Shown: piece after piece, positions 14,849 to 18,451 of the stretch
Numbering within the stretch: the stretch's first letter is position 1
How the letters are laid out: every line of letters starts with the position of its first letter
Assembly (NCBI GenBank): GCA_035635075.1
Contig: DASQBT010000135.1
Span: 1-18,451, forward strand
Origin: DASQBT01 sp035635075
GTDB lineage: Bacteria; Pseudomonadota; Gammaproteobacteria; Burkholderiales; Thiobacillaceae
Reading direction: 5' to 3'
Length of the DNA stretch: 18,451 nucleotides
Position numbers and translations under genes: made by a program
Notes under the pieces: generated by a model
What the model was told of the DNA's origin: nothing
The model's database searches: none
Seen by the model: only the letters and a program-made list of their open reading frames with translations

Positions 14849-14850
14849 TA
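14849..14850. repeat. Left TA target-site copy of the IS630 element
   Basis: IS630-family elements insert at TA and duplicate it. The copies here are 14849-14850 and 16015-16016. Removing the element and one TA restores TTCCTAGGAA, with the CTAG core known as the preferred IS630 target. Confidence 0.75.
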
Positions 14851-14880
14851 GTGTAGTGTTCGATTCTTGAATGAACTTAA
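14851..14880. repeat. Left terminal inverted repeat of the IS630 element
   Basis: The first ten bases match the right end at nine positions (GTGTAGTGTT versus GTGCAGTGTT). Weaker similarity extends to about 30 bases and ends in ACTTAA versus ACCTAA. Confidence 0.7.
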
Positions 14881-16017
14881 ATGAAATGCCTGGCTCCAAC
14901 GTTCCAATTGGGTTTGCATTGGAGAGCGCAATTGCGAGTTGCACCGACGGTCGTGTTGACGGATGAACAGGAAAGGGAATTGAGCCGGCTCTCGCGCTCC
15001 AAGCGCACCAGCGTCAGGCTGGCGCAGCGCGCGCGCATCGTGCTGTTGGCTGCGCAGGGCCTGCAGAACAAGGACATTGCCGAGCAGTTGGGCATCGGAC
15101 GCGTGCAGGTCGCGCGCTGGCGCGAGCGGTATTTGGAGTCCGGAATGCAGGGCATCGAACACGATCTGCCGCGCGGCGCGCCCCGCGTAAAGGTGGACGT
15201 GGCCAAGCTGGTGGAACTGACCACGCGAGCCACGCCGCCGGCGGCCACGCACTGGAGCACACGCAAGATGGGCGCGGTCCTGGGCGTGGCCGCCAGCACC
15301 GTCATGCGGCATTGGCAAGCGCACGGCCTGAAGCCGCACATCGTGCGCGGCTTCAAGGTCTCGCGTGATCCGAAATTCGTCGAGAAGCTCGAGGACATCG
15401 TGGGGCTGTACATGTCCCCGCCGGAGCATGCCCTGGTGCTGTGCTGCGACGAGAAGAGCCAAGTGCAGGCGCTGGACCGCACGCAGCCGGGGCTGCCGCT
15501 GAAGAAGGGGCGCGCGCAGACGATGACGCACGACTACAAGCGCCATGGCACGACCACGCTGTTTGCCGCGCTCAATGTCTTGGATGGTCAGGTCATCGGC
15601 CAATGCCAGCAGCACCATACGCACGCAGAGTGGCTGAAGTTCCTGAAGAAGATCGACCGCGAGACGCCCAAGGACAAGACGCTGCACCTGATTGCCGACA
15701 ACTACGCCACGCACAAACACCCCAAAGTACAGGAATGGCTCGCCAAGCATCCGCGGTTCAACATGCACTTCACACCGACCTCGGCTTCGTGGTTGAACAT
15801 GGTGGAGCGCTTCTTCCGTGATCTGAGCACCGAACGGCTGCGCCGCGGCGTGTTCACCAGCCTGCCTGAGCTGGTCACCGCCATCGAAGAGTACGTGGCG
15901 CATCACAACACCGACCCCAAGCCGTTCATTTGGACCACGAGCGCGCGCGATATCCTGCAGAAGGTCATTCGTGCCAATAGCCGCTTAGGTTCCAAACAGA
16001 ACGAAACACTGCACTAG
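14881..16017 (+). CDS. IS630-family DDE transposase
   Basis: The 378-residue protein has an N-terminal helix-turn-helix region (LAQRARIVLLAAQGLQNKDI, AEQLGIGRVQVARWRERYLE), a second winged-helix part, and a DDE catalytic core. The core residues are Asp190 in LCCDEKSQ, Asp273 in LIADNYATH and Glu309 in NMVERFF, with 35 residues between the second Asp and Glu. The true start may be TTG at 14932 (LRVAPTVVLTDEQ), since family members commonly begin there and the first 17 residues run through the left terminal repeat region. The TAG stop is completed by the flanking TA target copy. The gene looks intact. Confidence 0.92.
   Translation: MKCLAPTFQLGLHWRAQLRVAPTVVLTDEQERELSRLSRSKRTSVRLAQRARIVLLAAQGLQNKDIAEQLGIGRVQVARWRERYLESGMQGIEHDLPRGAPRVKVDVAKLVELTTRATPPAATHWSTRKMGAVLGVAASTVMRHWQAHGLKPHIVRGFKVSRDPKFVEKLEDIVGLYMSPPEHALVLCCDEKSQVQALDRTQPGLPLKKGRAQTMTHDYKRHGTTTLFAALNVLDGQVIGQCQQHHTHAEWLKFLKKIDRETPKDKTLHLIADNYATHKHPKVQEWLAKHPRFNMHFTPTSASWLNMVERFFRDLSTERLRRGVFTSLPELVTAIEEYVAHHNTDPKPFIWTTSARDILQKVIRANSRLGSKQNETLH
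15985..16014. repeat. Right terminal inverted repeat of the IS630 element
   Basis: Partner of the repeat at 14851-14880. It also supplies the last nine codons and the stop of the truncated MmeI-like gene on the minus strand. Confidence 0.7.
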
Positions 16018-18318
16018 GAAGCGTTCGTGACCTGCTAAAGCTTTCCGCATTCCAACACGCGTTTCGCCATGACGCCACCAATATTTCCGGTGCCCTTCTC
16101 TGTTGACGTTGTCGCGCACAGATTTGACATGGGTGCGCGCATGGGCGAACGGCGCTTCGTACAATGCTGCCTGCACCTCTGGCATCTCCGCACCAAAATC
16201 AATGACCCATGTGTCCGACGACCGCCGGGTCAAATCCTGACCGTTTGCCCAAGGTTTAACAACATCAGTATTGGATTGTCCATTTGGATTAGGTTGCTTC
16301 AGCCAATGACGAGCAAGATCACCAGAGATATCGAATGCGCCAGTTTTTTGCGTGCCTATAAAAGCCACTCCGATATTCTCAGCCAATGGCCTAGCCTGTG
16401 TCAGATCAAGCGCGCCGCTGGTCTCGTTTCCCGCTGTCAGGTCCGCATGAATCTTCGTAACCGGCTGGCCATCCAGCATGGCCGTCAACGCAGGCTCCAG
16501 GCGATCCAGTGCGTTCTGGATTGCTTCGGCGTCGCCTCGCAATGATGGCGGGGAATGGCCAAAACAGACCAAAGATACGCGCACCGCCGCGCCGTTGTTG
16601 ATCCACGGTTCGTCGCTCCAGGCTTCGAAGATGCGCGTGGTGTCCAGAATCTGCTTAAGCACCTTGCGATTGCTTCCCTTGCGAATGGATTGTGTGGCAA
16701 CCAGTCCGGCACGCTGCGCTTTACCTGCCTCAATCTGCGCGCGAGCTTTCTCGAACCAGTAGGTGACGAAATCGGCGCCGCCGGGTATGCGGTCTTTGTA
16801 CACGCGGTTGAGCGCATTGAAGTATTCGTCGCCCAGTTCGCCACGCTTCTTGCTGCCGCCGAGAAAGGGCGGGTTGCCGACGATGGCATCGACGGCGGGC
16901 CATTCGGGTTCGCCGCGTTCGGGTGTCAACACCGCGTCCCGGCATTCGATGTGATCGAGCGGAGCGAGTATCGGGTCGCGCTTGAGCGCGTAGCCGTGCG
17001 TCAACATCCACTGGATTTCACCGATCCACACCGTTACCCGCGCCAGCTCCGCGGCGTAGGGGTTGAGCTCGATGCCCAGCACATTGGCGGGGCTGGTTTC
17101 GATATGGAGTTCGCGGTGCAGGCCCAGGCTTTCGGCTTCGAGGTTGACGCGGTGTTCCAGGTCCTTGAGGGCCTTGAGCGCCAGGTAGAGGAAGTTGCCG
17201 GAGCCGCAGGCGGGGTCGAGCACGCGGTAATTCTTCAGGTGTTGGATGAAGCCGATGAAGGCGGCCTGCGCTTCGTCGCGCGCCGTCTTGGAACCCGTGC
17301 CGCCTTGGTGCGCCTTCTCCAGCGAGGCGGCAATTTTGGACTTGACGCCCTGCCATTCGGCCAGCAGCGGCGCTTCCACCACGGGGTGGACAAGCTTCAT
17401 GATGGTGGCCGGGTCGGTGTAGTGCGCGCCAAGCTGGCTGCGCATGTCGGGATTGAGGCCGCGTTCGAACAGGGTGCCGAGGATGGCGGGTTCGATCGCG
17501 CCCCAGTCCATGCGCGCGGCGTCGAGCAGTTGCACCACGTCGGTCCTGGCGAGGGTAGGGACGTTGATCTGTTTGAACAGGCCGCCGTCGAACCAGGGGA
17601 TTTCGTTGAGCGCGAATTCGCCGCCGTCGCGCATGGCTTCAAACAGCGCCGTCAGGCGGGATTGCGCCTTGGCGCCGTCGGGATTGGATTTGTCCAATAC
17701 GGTTTCAAACAGCTTCTGTGGCAACAGTTTGGCATCTTCGGCAAACATGCAGAACACGCACTGGATGAGAAAATGCGCCACCTGCTGCGCGCCGTTGCCC
17801 CGGTCGGTGAGCCGTTTGGCCAGCGCGCCCATGCGTGCGGCGGCTTCTTCGGTGACGGCGTACGTGGTGAGCTTGGGTTTGAAGTTTTCCGGTGCTTCAA
17901 ACCGCCAGCGCAGTTTTTGCAGATTGAGCGGCTGGCCGATTTCTTCCAGGGTGATGATGTGGACTTCGGATGGCCTGCCGGTGAAGTGGGTGTGGATTTC
18001 GATCCGGCTGCGGTCGCTGACCACCAGCAGCGGTGGGTTGTCGAGCGCCAGCGCATAGGTCATCAACTGCCTGAGCGCCGCGCCGAGGTCTTTGCCCGGC
18101 GCCTTGTATTCCCAGGCGAAGCAGTTGCGCTTCCACACGTCTGCCCAGCCCTGACCCGCGCCGGTTCGGGCTGCGCCGCGTTCGTATTGATAGGAATCCG
18201 GATCGCGCGGTTTTTCCACGTCCAGCAGATCGCACAAGTCTTCGAAGTGCGGCTGCGCCCCCGCGCGTTCGGAAAGCGGGTTGTCGCGCCACTTGGCGAT
18301 GAAGGCCTGGGGCGTCAT
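15985..18318 (-). CDS. MmeI-like type IIL restriction-modification enzyme, 3' end truncated by the IS630 element
   Basis: Type IIL enzymes join a nuclease, an adenine methyltransferase and one target recognition domain in a single chain. The N-terminus (MTPQAFIAKWRDN) leads to Asp60-X9-Glu70-X-Lys72 in WADVWKRNCFAWEYK, the same D-X9-ExK nuclease spacing as MmeI. The methyltransferase has motif I at about 368 (LDPACGSGNFLYLAL), then GIELNPYAAELARVTVWIGE, and motif IV NPPF near 482. The target recognition region begins near AFIGTQKTGAFDISGD but stops after GHERFL; the last nine residues (VQCFVLFGT) come from the insertion sequence. At 777 residues it is shorter than MmeI (919), so much of the recognition domain is lost and the protein is probably inactive. 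ATG 18318 fits homologues better than 18351. Confidence 0.9.
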   Translation of the reverse strand: MTPQAFIAKWRDNPLSERAGAQPHFEDLCDLLDVEKPRDPDSYQYERGAARTGAGQGWADVWKRNCFAWEYKAPGKDLGAALRQLMTYALALDNPPLLVVSDRSRIEIHTHFTGRPSEVHIITLEEIGQPLNLQKLRWRFEAPENFKPKLTTYAVTEEAAARMGALAKRLTDRGNGAQQVAHFLIQCVFCMFAEDAKLLPQKLFETVLDKSNPDGAKAQSRLTALFEAMRDGGEFALNEIPWFDGGLFKQINVPTLARTDVVQLLDAARMDWGAIEPAILGTLFERGLNPDMRSQLGAHYTDPATIMKLVHPVVEAPLLAEWQGVKSKIAASLEKAHQGGTGSKTARDEAQAAFIGFIQHLKNYRVLDPACGSGNFLYLALKALKDLEHRVNLEAESLGLHRELHIETSPANVLGIELNPYAAELARVTVWIGEIQWMLTHGYALKRDPILAPLDHIECRDAVLTPERGEPEWPAVDAIVGNPPFLGGSKKRGELGDEYFNALNRVYKDRIPGGADFVTYWFEKARAQIEAGKAQRAGLVATQSIRKGSNRKVLKQILDTTRIFEAWSDEPWINNGAAVRVSLVCFGHSPPSLRGDAEAIQNALDRLEPALTAMLDGQPVTKIHADLTAGNETSGALDLTQARPLAENIGVAFIGTQKTGAFDISGDLARHWLKQPNPNGQSNTDVVKPWANGQDLTRRSSDTWVIDFGAEMPEVQAALYEAPFAHARTHVKSVRDNVNREGHRKYWWRHGETRVGMRKALAGHERFLVQCFVLFGT

Positions 18319-18451
18319 CAGTGCACGACGTCGCCATGATGCCGCTTCCACAGCCCGGTCATGACGATGCTGATGAACAGGCCAAACAGCAGCATGACCG
18401 AATGGATGTGAAAGTCCGCCCGGACCATCAGTGTGTAGGCGCCGATCAGTA
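18318..18451 (-). CDS. C-terminal part of an unrecognised membrane protein
   Basis: The minus strand is open from the window edge to a TGA at 18318-18320 and encodes at least 43 residues. They include one clear membrane segment (VMLLFGLFISIVMTGLW), a HIHS motif before it and a basic, His-rich tail (KRHHGDVVH). The stop shares its A with the ATG of the MmeI-like gene (TGATG), which suggests coupled translation. No family is recognised from this fragment. Confidence 0.6.
   Translation of the reverse strand, partial: LIGAYTLMVRADFHIHSVMLLFGLFISIVMTGLWKRHHGDVVH

Larger units (their letters stand above)
14851..16014 (+). mobile_element. IS630-family insertion sequence, apparently complete
   Basis: The 1164-base element is bounded by imperfect terminal inverted repeats. 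The left end starts GTGTAGTGTTCGATTCTTG; the right end, read inward on the minus strand, starts GTGCAGTGTTTCGTTCTGT. TA dinucleotides flank both ends, and one intact transposase gene fills the interior. It lies across the 3' end of the MmeI-like gene. Confidence 0.85.

Noticed and set aside
16555..18339. A 594-codon open frame on the plus strand opposite the MmeI-like gene
   Set aside because: It lies fully antisense to a gene with clear nuclease and methyltransferase motifs, shows no recognisable domain, and long antisense frames are common in GC-rich DNA.

Overview
This is a chromosomal window of a GC-rich proteobacterium, most likely a betaproteobacterium. That placement is inferred from the gene order ribE-ribBX-ribH-nusB-thiL-pgpA-pncC and from protein resemblance; no rRNA or other marker gene is present. 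The first two thirds are mostly housekeeping genes and the last third is accessory DNA.

Region by region. (1) Bases 1-781, minus strand: the N-terminal 260 residues of a nitronate monooxygenase-like flavoprotein, whose 3' end lies outside the window. (2) 1096-5987, plus strand: a tightly packed run of riboflavin synthase (ribE), DHBP synthase with a degenerate GTP cyclohydrolase II-like domain (ribBX), lumazine synthase (ribH), nusB, thiamine-monophosphate kinase (thiL), phosphatidylglycerophosphatase A (pgpA) and nicotinamide-nucleotide amidase (pncC). Neighbours overlap or nearly touch, except at the thiL/pgpA gap. REP-like palindromes fill that gap and have also entered the thiL reading frame. 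(3) 6207-8098: a two-BON-domain lipoprotein, a small DUF2934-like protein and about 800 bases with no convincing gene. (4) 8099-11240: divergent genes for a HI0933/BaiN-type flavoprotein and a lipoprotein-type gamma-glutamyltranspeptidase. (5) 11637-13526: a bufferin operon made of a four-cysteine precursor (bufA, DUF2282), a multinuclear iron oxidase (bufB, DUF692) and a partner protein (bufC, DUF2063). A short TTG-started frame after bufC may be the stump of a DoxX gene. (6) 13590-18451: a GT2 glycosyltransferase, a possible transposase remnant, a complete IS630-family element with recognisable ends, a MmeI-like type IIL restriction-modification gene whose 3' end is cut off by that element, and the C-terminus of a membrane protein.

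How the genes work together. RibE, RibBX and RibH supply riboflavin biosynthesis; ribD and an active ribA must lie elsewhere. NusB (antitermination), ThiL (thiamine pyrophosphate), PgpA (phosphatidylglycerol) and PncC (pyridine nucleotide salvage) are standard passengers of this cluster. BufB with BufC is expected to oxidise cysteines of exported BufA into copper-binding groups, giving periplasmic copper buffering.

The most interesting items are the bufferin operon with its possible truncated fourth gene, the IS630/MmeI junction, and the repeat sequences recruited into thiL and perhaps nusB.
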